From the NCBI RefSeq assembly GCF_004403305.1, contig NZ_SOHE01000017.1:387-38950 (forward strand): a DNA stretch of 38,564 bases, given 5' to 3'. This stretch comes from Cryobacterium frigoriphilum (GTDB lineage: Bacteria > Actinomycetota > Actinomycetes > Actinomycetales > Microbacteriaceae). Every line of letters starts with the position of its first letter. Within the stretch, counting starts at the first letter, position 1. This document shows positions 14,626 to 22,067 of this stretch, in pieces. The notes under the pieces are model-generated. The model was given only the letters and a program-made list of their open reading frames with translations. It ran no database searches and was not told the origin of the DNA. The translations under genes were made by a program, and so were the position numbers.

Positions 14626-16730
14626 GCGACCCGACGCCCACGACCCCGCCGGCCCGCACCGGCGGACGCCACTCGGCCGACGCCGAACCGGTCGCCGAGC
14701 CGGTCGTCACGCCCGAGCCCGAGCCGGCCGCCGATCCCGTCGACCCGGCGGAGACGCCGACGGTGGCCATCCCCGTTGTCGCGGCCGCACCATCCGCTGC
14801 CGCAACACCGGCCGAGAACTCGACCGGCGTTCCCTCCGTCACCCGGCCGCACGAGCCCGAGTATGACGAGCTCGAGGGCGAACCGACCCAGCAGATGCCC
14901 GTGATCGTGGTTGCCGAGCCGGCGCCGCTTCCGCTCGCGCACATCATGGCCGCCGAGGCCCCCGCCAGCACCCCCGCAATCATCGAGACCGCCCGCGCCT
15001 GGCTCGCGCAGGATCCCGACCCCGAAACCCAGGTGCAGTTGCGCACGCTGATCAACGGCGCGAGCGACGGGGATGCCGCGGCCATCGCCGATCTGCATTC
15101 GCGCTTCGATACCCGCCTCGACTTCGGCACCGCCGGGCTGCGCGGCGGCATTGCCGCCGGCTCGAACCGCATGAACCGGGTGCTGGTCAGCCAGGCCGCC
15201 GCCGGCCTCGCGTCGTACCTGCTGCGCCACGCGCTGCCGGGCGTCACTCCGTCGATCGTGATCGGCTACGACGGGCGCAAGAACTCCCACGTGTTCGCGA
15301 CCGATACCGCCGCGCTGATGGCCGGTGCCGGGGTGCGCGCGATTCTGCTGCCGCGCCTGCTGCCGACCCCGGTGCTGGCGTTCGCGGTGCGGCACCTGAA
15401 CGCCAGCTGCGGCGTCATGGTCACCGCCTCGCACAATCCCCCCAACGACAACGGCTACAAGGTCTATCTGGGCGATGAATTTCAGGGTGCCCAGATCGTG
15501 GCCCCGGCCGACAGCCTGATCGCGACGGAAATTCTGCGCGTCGCCGCCGATGAGCTCGTGCCGAACCTGCCGCGCGCCGGTTACGAAACCGCCGACGAAG
15601 AGGTCGTGCAGGCCTACATCGCGGCCACGGCCGGTCTCGCACACCCGCCGCGCGCACAGGTCAATGCCGTCTACACTGCCCTGCACGGCGTCGGCTGGGA
15701 CACCACCCGTCGGGTGCTCGTCGAGGCCGGATTCGACCTGCCGACCCTCGTCGACGCCCAGATCGCTCCCGACGCCGCGTTCCCGACGGTCTCCTTTCCC
15801 AATCCCGAAGAGCCCGGCGCCATGGACCTCGCCTACGAGACCGCCCGCGAGGTGGGTGCCGAGCTGATCATCGCGAACGATCCCGACGCCGACCGCCTCG
15901 CCGTCGCGATTCCCGATGCCGACTCCGACGCGGGCTACCGCCGGCTGAGCGGCAACGAGGTCGGTGCGATTCTCGGCTGGCGGGCCGCGGCCCTGGCCGC
16001 GCCGAACTACGATCCTGAGGCCGACGCGCCCGAGACCGGGGGCGTGCCGGCGACGGATGTCTCGGGCACCGGCGCCGAGGCATCCGCCGAGACCCCCGCG
16101 CGCCCCACTCTCGCCTGCTCGATCGTGTCGTCGCCGGCCCTCGCCGCGGTCGCCGCGGCCTACGGACTGGACTTCACCGAGACCCTGACCGGCTTCAAGT
16201 GGGTTTCGCGTGCTCCCGGCCTGATCTTCGGCTTCGAGGAGGCCCTCGGCTACCTCGTCAACCCGGAGTCCGTGCGCGACAAGGACGGCATCTCCGCGGC
16301 CGTCGCGCTGCTCTCGCTCGTGGGCGATCTGAAGGCCGATGGGCTCACGCTTGCCGACTACCTCGACCGGTTCAGCGCGAAGTTCGGGCACTTCTCGTCG
16401 AGCCAGATCTCGGTACGCGTGACGGATGTCTCCGATATCGCCCGCGTGATGACCCGCCTGCGCGAGACTCCCCCGGAGCTGATCGGACGCATCCGCGTCG
16501 ACCACATCGACGACTTCCGCTGGGGCCTGAACGGTCTGGCCCCGAGCGATGTGCTGCGCATCGTGCTGACCGACGGCTCGCGCGTGATGGTGCGGCCGAG
16601 CGGCACCGAGCCCAAGCTCAAGGTGTACCTCGACACGCACAGCAACTCCGGCACGATCGACGAACGTCGCGCGGCAGCGGATGCCTCACTCGCCGAGCTG
16701 GATCGCGGAATGCGCGCGCTCATCGCGTAG
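14622..16730 (+). CDS. pmmB: PmmB/PGM2-like phosphosugar mutase (probable phosphopentomutase) with long N-terminal extension
   Basis: Alpha-D-phosphohexomutase family, 702 residues. Domain motifs: catalytic serine loop TASHNPPNDNGYKVYLGD (about 268-285), metal loop NDPDADRLAV, sugar loop FGFEEALGY, phosphate loop RPSGTEPKLK near the C-terminus. The NDNGYKVY...GAQI pattern is that of the PGM2/phosphopentomutase branch. Overlap with the PNP gene and the nearby DeoA favour action on (deoxy)ribose-1-phosphate; the mycobacterial counterpart (Rv3308) is named phosphomannomutase B. Two oddities: residues 1-108 are Pro/Ala/Glu-rich and not part of the family, and a low-complexity insert of about 30 residues precedes the sugar loop. 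An internal ATG at 14946 would remove most of the extension, but the GTGA overlap and coding-like composition support the long form. Confidence 0.85.
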   Translation: MSDPTPTTPPARTGGRHSADAEPVAEPVVTPEPEPAADPVDPAETPTVAIPVVAAAPSAAATPAENSTGVPSVTRPHEPEYDELEGEPTQQMPVIVVAEPAPLPLAHIMAAEAPASTPAIIETARAWLAQDPDPETQVQLRTLINGASDGDAAAIADLHSRFDTRLDFGTAGLRGGIAAGSNRMNRVLVSQAAAGLASYLLRHALPGVTPSIVIGYDGRKNSHVFATDTAALMAGAGVRAILLPRLLPTPVLAFAVRHLNASCGVMVTASHNPPNDNGYKVYLGDEFQGAQIVAPADSLIATEILRVAADELVPNLPRAGYETADEEVVQAYIAATAGLAHPPRAQVNAVYTALHGVGWDTTRRVLVEAGFDLPTLVDAQIAPDAAFPTVSFPNPEEPGAMDLAYETAREVGAELIIANDPDADRLAVAIPDADSDAGYRRLSGNEVGAILGWRAAALAAPNYDPEADAPETGGVPATDVSGTGAEASAETPARPTLACSIVSSPALAAVAAAYGLDFTETLTGFKWVSRAPGLIFGFEEALGYLVNPESVRDKDGISAAVALLSLVGDLKADGLTLADYLDRFSAKFGHFSSSQISVRVTDVSDIARVMTRLRETPPELIGRIRVDHIDDFRWGLNGLAPSDVLRIVLTDGSRVMVRPSGTEPKLKVYLDTHSNSGTIDERRAAADASLAELDRGMRALIA

Positions 16731-16767
16731 CAGCGCCCGCTGACCCGCGAGAGCTCGCGCGGTGCCG

Positions 16768-17040
16768 CTAGCCGAGCGCGGTCTCGAGCTTGGCGGCCAC
16801 CTCGTCGACGTCGAAGAAGTTGTCGATCACGATGACGTCCGCGTTGGTGCGGCCAATCGCGGCGACGAGCTCGGATGACGTCAGAATGACCTGGGCGTCG
16901 GCGGCGGCGGTCTGCACGCCCGCGACATCCGTCGCCACGACCTCGGCCTCAATCTCAAGCCGCTCGAGGGCGCGCTCGGCGTTCACCTTCAATATCTCGG
17001 AGGTCCCCACCCCGAGGCCGCACATCACGACGATCTTCAT
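16768..17040 (-). CDS. PTS IIB protein (ascorbate/galactitol-like class)
   Basis: A 90-residue stand-alone phosphocarrier beginning MKIVVMCGLGVGTSEILKVN; Cys7 in the P-loop CGLGVGTS is the phosphorylated residue. The fold and motif match UlaB/GatB-type IIB domains. The ATG overlaps the stop of the IIA gene (ATGA). By family it would take phosphate from IIA and give it to a sugar bound by a IIC membrane protein, but no IIC is encoded nearby. It ends 37 bases from the convergent mutase gene. The sugar is unknown; a purely regulatory role is possible. Confidence 0.85.
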   Translation of the reverse strand: MKIVVMCGLGVGTSEILKVNAERALERLEIEAEVVATDVAGVQTAAADAQVILTSSELVAAIGRTNADVIVIDNFFDVDEVAAKLETALG

Positions 17041-17570
17041 ACGGCGTCCTCGCTGCCGCTCGTCGTGGCGGCTTTGCGAGCGGCGACACTCGCCGGGCTG
17101 ATGGCGGGGTTGCTCGAGGTGTGCGCGAGGCCGAGGCCGAAGAGTGAGCGGATGCCCTCCGCATCCGTCGCCGCAGCCAGCGTCGGAATCACGGTCGCGG
17201 TGTTGAAGACGTTGGCGAGCTCGGCGACGAAGTGCACGTGCTGGTCGGCGCTCGACACGGCCAGACCCACGACGACGCTGACCGGGTCGTTGTGCGGGTG
17301 CCCGAAGTTGACCGGTTCGGCGAGCGTCACGACGCTGAGCCCGTCCCGCAGCACATCGGTGCCCGGGCGGGCATGCGCGAGGGCGAGCCCCGGCGCGATG
17401 ACGACGTAGGCGCCGAATTCCTCGATGACCGCCACCATGCGCTCGGCGTACGACGCGCTCGTGGCACCCGAACGCTCGAGGGCCGCTCCCGCCGCGGTGA
17501 CGGCGGCCCGCCATCCTTCGGCGTGAACACCGATCGAAATGGCGGACAGGGGGAGCGGCGGGAGCGACAT
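17037..17570 (-). CDS. PTS IIA protein (mannitol/fructose-ascorbate type, EIIA_2)
   Basis: 177 residues. The region YAERMVAVIEEFGAYVVIAPG, followed by LALAHARPG, is the EIIA type-2 core; His in ALAHARP is the expected phosphorylation site (receives phosphate from HPr). The C-terminal 40 residues are Ala/Ser rich. The ATG follows AGAAAG by a few bases; an in-frame GTG nine codons upstream lies in a hairpin and is less likely. Located 73 bases after adenosine deaminase on the same strand, with a weak terminator-like stem between. It pairs with the overlapping IIB gene. Confidence 0.85.
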   Translation of the reverse strand: MSLPPLPLSAISIGVHAEGWRAAVTAAGAALERSGATSASYAERMVAVIEEFGAYVVIAPGLALAHARPGTDVLRDGLSVVTLAEPVNFGHPHNDPVSVVVGLAVSSADQHVHFVAELANVFNTATVIPTLAAATDAEGIRSLFGLGLAHTSSNPAISPASVAARKAATTSGSEDAV

Positions 17571-17590
17571 GATTTCTTTCTGCTGAGTTG

Positions 17591-17612
17591 AAAACACCGG
17601 CGGCGTCGCCGG
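17591..17612 (-). terminator. weak terminator-like stem between add and PTS IIA gene
   Basis: CCGGCG / CGCCGG with a four-base loop, followed on the minus strand by TGTTTT. It could reduce transcription from add into the PTS genes. Confidence 0.35.
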
Positions 17613-17643
17613 GGGTGGTGCGGTCGTGCTGTTCGGTCAGGCC

Positions 17644-18765
17644 CTACGCGTCAGCGAAGCCCGCGGTGATCGCCGCGATGAGTTCTTCGCGGTCTTCGAG
17701 CGGCAAGAATGCCGCGGCGGCAGCGTTGAGCTGGAACTTCTCGAGGTCTTCGAGCTCGTAGCCGAAGGCATCCGTGAGCAGCGCGAGTTCCTGGCTGAGG
17801 CTCGTGTTGCTCATCAGGCGGTTGTCGGTGTTGACGGTGACCTTGAAGCCGAGCTGGTACAGCAGGTCGAACGGGTGATCGAGCACATCGTCGCCCCAGG
17901 CGGCAATGGCACCGGTCTGCAGGTTCGACGAGGGGCTCAGCTCGAGCGGAATCTCGCGGTCCCGCACCCACTGGGCGATCGGTCCGAGAGTCACGAAGGT
18001 GTTGTCGTCGTCTTCGCGCTCGATGTTGACATCGGCGGCAATGCGCACGCCGTGCCCCAGACGCAGGGCGCGACCGTCGAACAGAGCGCTGCGGATGCTG
18101 TCGAGCCCGTCGGCCTCGCCGGCGTGCACGGTGACGGGGAAGTATTCCCGGGCGAGCAGGTCGAAGGCTGCCTTGTGGTTGCTGGCCGGAAAACCCGCTT
18201 CCGCTCCGGCGATGTCAAAACCGACGACGCCGTCCTGGCGGTGCCGCAAGGCCAGTTCGGCAATCTCGAGGCTGCGATCGGCGTGGCGCATGGCCGTGAT
18301 GATCTGCCCGATCTGGATGCTGTGGCCCTGCTCGTCGACGTGGTCGATGCCGTTTTCGATGCCTTCCTGCACCGCGTCGACGACCTCGTCGAGGGTGAGG
18401 CCGCGGGTCAGGTGCTGCTCGGGCGCCCAGCGTACTTCGCCGTAGATCACGCCGTCGGCGGCAAGGTCTTCGACGAATTCGCGGGCGACGCGAATGAGAC
18501 CCTCGGTCGTCTGCATGACCGCGGTCGTCACGTCAAAGGTCTTCAGGTACTCCACGAGCGACCCGGAGTCGGCCTGAGTCTCGAACCACTCGCCGAGGGC
18601 GAGCGCATCCGTCGTCGGCAGGTCGAGGCCGATGGCCTCGGCCAACTCGATGATGGTCTGCGGCCGCAGACCCCCGTCGAGATGGTCATGCAGCGAGATT
18701 TTGGGGAGCGTATTGATGCTGGTGCCGCCGCCGGGCATCAGGAATTCCTCAGTCGTCGTATTCAC
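17644..18765 (-). CDS. add: Adenosine deaminase
   Basis: Converts adenosine and deoxyadenosine to inosine forms with a bound zinc. 373 residues; zinc ligands in LHDHLDGG (His26, His28), VTVHAGEADG with the third His and catalytic Glu region, LGHGVR, and NTDNRLMSNT with the Asp ligand. Length and motifs match actinobacterial Add (Rv3313c). The GTG start lies six bases after a TAGATT box, so the mRNA is probably leaderless. Neighbouring PNP, DeoA, Cdd and the nucleoside transporter place it in purine salvage. Confidence 0.94.
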   Translation of the reverse strand: MNTTTEEFLMPGGGTSINTLPKISLHDHLDGGLRPQTIIELAEAIGLDLPTTDALALGEWFETQADSGSLVEYLKTFDVTTAVMQTTEGLIRVAREFVEDLAADGVIYGEVRWAPEQHLTRGLTLDEVVDAVQEGIENGIDHVDEQGHSIQIGQIITAMRHADRSLEIAELALRHRQDGVVGFDIAGAEAGFPASNHKAAFDLLAREYFPVTVHAGEADGLDSIRSALFDGRALRLGHGVRIAADVNIEREDDDNTFVTLGPIAQWVRDREIPLELSPSSNLQTGAIAAWGDDVLDHPFDLLYQLGFKVTVNTDNRLMSNTSLSQELALLTDAFGYELEDLEKFQLNAAAAAFLPLEDREELIAAITAGFADA

Positions 18766-18771
18766 CTCTCC

Positions 18772-18777
18772 AATCTA
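18772..18777 (-). promoter_or_regulatory. -10 box of add, leaderless
   Basis: TAGATT on the minus strand ends six bases before the add GTG. Confidence 0.5.
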
Positions 18778-18855
18778 CCGGCGACGGATGCCCCGAGTCT
18801 GCTCGTTTGCTGTCCGACCCCTGAACGAGTGTGCATTTATGCATGAGTGTGTGAG

Positions 18856-19758
18856 TCAGGGCCGCCAGCCGCGCAAGCGCAGCGCCGCATCCACCGTCGT
18901 GCGCACCCACTCCGGCGTTGAGCCCTTGCGCACGGTGATCACGATCCAGCCGGCATCGCGCAGGTCCTGCAACCGTTCGGCATCCCGGTTGTACTGGGCG
19001 TCGTCGGTGCGGTGCTGCTCACCGTCATACTCGACGAGCACCTTGTAGCGCAGGTAGACGAGATCGCCACGCACCCGCTTCGTGCCCGCGGGCAGCGGGA
19101 TCTCGACGTTGGTGTCGGGCTCCGGAAACCCGCAACGCACGAGGAACAGCCGCAGAAAGGTCTCGCGGCGCGACTCGACGCGCGGCCGCATCAGCAGTTC
19201 GGCCTCGCGCAGCCGCTGCGCCCCGCGGTGGCCGGCGTACTGCACCACCCCGCTCGTGATCTCGGCGGGGCTCGCGAGCGGATGCCGCCCCGTCAGCAGC
19301 CGGTCGCCGGCGGCAATGAGGTCGTCAAGCAGCAGAACGGATGCCAGCTCGCACCACGCTTCCACTGGGTCGACTACGCGCATACCCGCCACGAGCACGA
19401 CCCTCGGGCACGCCTCCACGCTGTGCCCGACGACTCCCGCCGCTCGAGGCGCCCGCGCCGGACGCACCGCGGTCACATGCAGTGTGGGATCGTTCTCGTT
19501 CACCAAGGGCAAGGGCAGCCCGTGCAGGACGGCCGCCGTAACGTGGCTGAAGAAGCTGGATGTCGGCATCCGCGCGGAGTAGGCCCGGCATCGATCTCGG
19601 AGGTTTTCTATGCTGCCAGTCGTCGCGATCACTCCGTAAAACGGATGCTCCAGATCGCTCGAGCGGGTGCGTTTGAGACTGAGGCCCGCCGCCTGGGCCT
19701 CGGCGATGGTGAACGGCGCGAGCTCGAGACTCGGGGGCAGCGGTGCGCGCTTATGCAT
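18856..19758 (-). CDS. DUF559/Vsr-like nuclease-fold protein with AbiEi-like N-terminal part
   Basis: 300 residues, a family very common in this group but of unknown function. The N-terminal half (for example FYGVIATTGSIENLRDRCRA and SSFFSHVTAAVLHGLPLP) resembles AbiEi-type antitoxin/winged-helix proteins. The C-terminal ~85 residues look like a PD-(D/E)XK/Vsr-type (DUF559) nuclease core: LRLFLVRCGFPEPDTNVEI, then VRGDLVYLRYKVLVEYDGEQH, then AGWIVITVRKG; Asp of RGDLVY and Glu of VEYDGE are candidate metal ligands. No toxin partner is adjacent. The gene stands alone between add (90 bases away) and a family A repeat cluster just upstream of its start. A GATAATAT box lies about 30 bases upstream. 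Nuclease activity is inferred only. Confidence 0.65.
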   Translation of the reverse strand: MHKRAPLPPSLELAPFTIAEAQAAGLSLKRTRSSDLEHPFYGVIATTGSIENLRDRCRAYSARMPTSSFFSHVTAAVLHGLPLPLVNENDPTLHVTAVRPARAPRAAGVVGHSVEACPRVVLVAGMRVVDPVEAWCELASVLLLDDLIAAGDRLLTGRHPLASPAEITSGVVQYAGHRGAQRLREAELLMRPRVESRRETFLRLFLVRCGFPEPDTNVEIPLPAGTKRVRGDLVYLRYKVLVEYDGEQHRTDDAQYNRDAERLQDLRDAGWIVITVRKGSTPEWVRTTVDAALRLRGWRP

Positions 19759-19868
19759 GGGAACATCGTGACAGGGGCAGGGCTGAGATCGATATTATCC
19801 ACAGGGCAAGTTCCAGAAATTTCGCGCTGGGCAGGTGCGTCAACGACGCCGTAGGCCTGGGAACTGAC

Positions 19869-20066
19869 CCAAGGGGCCATTGTTGGCATCTCGTCAGCGA
19901 AAAGCCAAAAAACGCCCCATCAGCCCTCACTCGTCCCCACGAGAAGCCAACAAACGCCCCTTCAACTCGATCCAAGGGGCATATTTTGGCGTCTCGCGGT
20001 GGGAAGTCACTCTTCAAGGGGCCATTGTTGGCTTCTCGTCAGCGAGAAGCCAAAAAATGCCCCATG
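19869..20066. repeat. Family A repeat cluster 2
   Basis: Six copies of the same unit as at 3785-4028, with the variant CAAGGGGCCATTGTTGGCAT. Plus copies begin near 19869, 19971 and 20013; minus copies lie at about 19897-19920, 19938-19961 and 20043-20066. Neighbouring opposite copies form long hairpins (for example AAGGGGCCATTGTTGGCTTC against GAAGCCAAAAAATGCCCC). Non-coding, between the DUF559 gene start and the deoA end. Confidence 0.85.
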
Positions 20067-20187
20067 AAGCCCACGCACGCCGCGTGAGAGGGCGGGCAGG
20101 AGCGGCAACGCCAGACGACCTCGAGACCGCGCCCCCCGGCATGGCTGATAGTGGCGTCCCTCGCCCTGCCGCGAGCCAGCGACCTGG

Positions 20188-21510
20188 CTACCGGGTGATT
20201 CGCTCCGCGATCAGTGGACCGCCGTCGAGCACGGGCTCCCCGACGTCCCCGATCCGCCACGCGCCCTCGACCGACTCGAGCGCCCGCGCGAACCGCTCGG
20301 GCTCATCGGCGCTCAGCGTGAACAGTGCCTGACCCGCGACCACGGTGTCCCCCGGCTTGGCGTGCAGGTCGATGCCCGCGGCGTGCTGCACGGGATCCTG
20401 CTTGCGGGCGCGCCCGGCGCCGAGCCGCCACGCGCCGATTCCGAAGGGCAACGCCTGCTGCTCCACGAGCACGCCGCTGCGCGGTGCGTACACGACGTGG
20501 GTTTCGCGGGCGACGGGCAGTCTCGCATCCGGGTCGCCACCCTGGGCGCGAATCACGGCACGCCATTTGTCCATGGCCCGGCCGTCGTGCAGCGCGGCCT
20601 GCACGTCGACGTCGGTGATGCCGGCAAGCGAGAGCATCTCCCGCGCGAGGGCGACGGTCAGCTCGACCACATCGGCCGGCCCGCCGCCGGCGAGCACCTC
20701 GACGGACTCCCGCACCTCATTCGCGTTGCCGATGGCCAGACCGAGCGGCACGTTCATGTTCGTCAAGAGAGCGGATGTCGCCACTCCGGCGTCTTCGCCG
20801 AGCTCGACCATGGTGCGGGCCAGTTCGCGGGAGCGATCAATGTCTTTGAGGAACGCTCCGCTGCCGAACTTCACGTCGAGCACGAGGGCGCTCGTGCCCT
20901 CGGCGATCTTCTTCGACATGATCGACGAGGCGATCAGCGGGATCGACTCGACCGTCCCGGTGATGTCGCGCAACGAGTAGAGCTTGCCATCGGCCGGGGC
21001 CAGGCCGCTGCCCGCGGCGCTGATGACGCCGCCGTGCTGCTGCAGCTGGGCGAACATCTCATCATTGGTGAGGTTCGCGCGCCAGCCCGGGATCGACTCG
21101 AGCTTGTCGAGGGTGCCGCCGGTGTGCCCGAGACCGCGGCCGGACAGCTGCGGCACAGCAGCCCCGAAGACCGCAACGAGCGGCATCAACGGCAGGGTGA
21201 TCTTGTCGCCGACACCGCCGGTGGAGTGTTTGTCGGTCGTCGGCTTGCCGAGTCCCTCAAAGCTCATCCGCTCGCCGCTGGCGAGCATCGCCATGGTGAG
21301 CGCGCGAATCTCGTCACGGCTCATACCGTTCAGAAAAATGGCCATGGTCATCGCGGCCATCTGTTCGTCGCCGACGAACCCGCGCGTGTAGGCGTCGATC
21401 AGCCAGTCGATCTGGGCGGTGCTCAACGCACCACGGTCACGCTTGGTGTGGATGAGGTCGACCATGTCGAAGGCCTCGATCGCGCTCGTGCCGGTGCTGC
21501 TGTTGCTCAC
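20188..21510 (-). CDS. deoA: Thymidine/pyrimidine-nucleoside phosphorylase
   Basis: Splits thymidine, deoxyuridine or uridine with phosphate to base and (deoxy)ribose-1-phosphate. About 440 residues: helical alpha domain with DLIHTKRDRGALS near the start, phosphate site KHSTGGVGDK, family signature SGRGLGHTGGTLDKLESIPG, then DVKFGSGAFLKD and the C-terminal domain. Length is that of dimeric DeoA/Pdp enzymes (Rv3314c). A GTG start is preferred since GGAG is six bases upstream; the ATG four codons earlier would bury this site inside the gene. A 110-base gap with direct repeats separates it from cdd. Confidence 0.92.
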   Translation of the reverse strand: MSNSSTGTSAIEAFDMVDLIHTKRDRGALSTAQIDWLIDAYTRGFVGDEQMAAMTMAIFLNGMSRDEIRALTMAMLASGERMSFEGLGKPTTDKHSTGGVGDKITLPLMPLVAVFGAAVPQLSGRGLGHTGGTLDKLESIPGWRANLTNDEMFAQLQQHGGVISAAGSGLAPADGKLYSLRDITGTVESIPLIASSIMSKKIAEGTSALVLDVKFGSGAFLKDIDRSRELARTMVELGEDAGVATSALLTNMNVPLGLAIGNANEVRESVEVLAGGGPADVVELTVALAREMLSLAGITDVDVQAALHDGRAMDKWRAVIRAQGGDPDARLPVARETHVVYAPRSGVLVEQQALPFGIGAWRLGAGRARKQDPVQHAAGIDLHAKPGDTVVAGQALFTLSADEPERFARALESVEGAWRIGDVGEPVLDGGPLIAERITR

Positions 21511-21536
21511 AGGGAACTCCATCGTTGTGCGTTGTG

Positions 21537-21605
21537 GTGCGGGTCACACGTGCGGGTCACACATGCGGGTCACCGGTGTCGGTCGAGCGTGCGCGTCACT
21601 TGTGC
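21537..21605. repeat. 13 bp direct repeats between cdd and deoA
   Basis: Two exact tandem copies of GTGCGGGTCACAC (21537-21549, 21550-21562), a third with one change and shorter end (from 21563), and weaker copies near 21587 and 21601. They lie just upstream of deoA, a suitable place for a repressor that binds iterated sites, but no -10 box is evident within them. Confidence 0.7.
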
Positions 21606-21632
21606 GCGGCGGATAACGCGAGCCATAGCGCC

Positions 21633-22049
21633 TCAGAGCGCGCGGTACGCCTCGAGCTGCCGCGGGCCGAAGGCGTCGGGCAGCACCTCGTCAATGGTGC
21701 GCACGCCCGAGACCGTGTCGAGCAGCATGCCCGGCGTGGAGTGCTCGTAGAGCAGTTGGCGGCAGCGCCCGCACGGCATCAGGGTCTCGCCGCGGCCGTC
21801 GACACAGGTGAAGGCCACGAGTCGGCCGCCGCCAGTGAGGTGCAGCATCGAGACCAGGGCGCACTCCGCGCAGAGGGTGAGGCCGTAGGAGGCGTTCTCC
21901 ACGTTGCATCCGCTGATCACCCGCCCGTCGGTGACGAGTGCGGCGGCGCCGACCGGAAAGTGCGAGTAGGGCACGTAAGCCTTGGCCATCGCCTCCATGG
22001 CTGCTTCGCGCAGCACACCCCAATCGATTTCTCCGGACGATGTCGCCAT
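21633..22049 (-). CDS. cdd: Cytidine deaminase
   Basis: Deaminates cytidine and deoxycytidine to uridine forms. 138 residues from the chosen ATG, the usual size for the tetrameric class. Zinc site: CNVENASYGLTLCAECALV supplies one Cys and the proton-shuttling Glu, PCGRCRQLL supplies the other two Cys. The N-terminal VPYSHFPVGAAAL is typical. AGGA four to five bases upstream supports this ATG; a GTG five codons earlier, three bases after the permease stop, has no ribosome site. Last gene tightly coupled to the ABC transporter operon; its product feeds DeoA. Confidence 0.93.
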   Translation of the reverse strand: MATSSGEIDWGVLREAAMEAMAKAYVPYSHFPVGAAALVTDGRVISGCNVENASYGLTLCAECALVSMLHLTGGGRLVAFTCVDGRGETLMPCGRCRQLLYEHSTPGMLLDTVSGVRTIDEVLPDAFGPRQLEAYRAL

Positions 22050-22067
22050 TGTTTCCTCGCTCACTGG

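Noticed and set aside
14379..16640. 753-codon open frame antisense to the phosphosugar mutase
   Set aside because: Composition artefact opposite a gene with all four mutase motifs.
16741..16762. Bidirectional terminator between pmmB and the PTS IIB gene
   Set aside because: The CGCGAG/CTCGCG stem has a two-base loop and no T-run on either strand; too weak to list.
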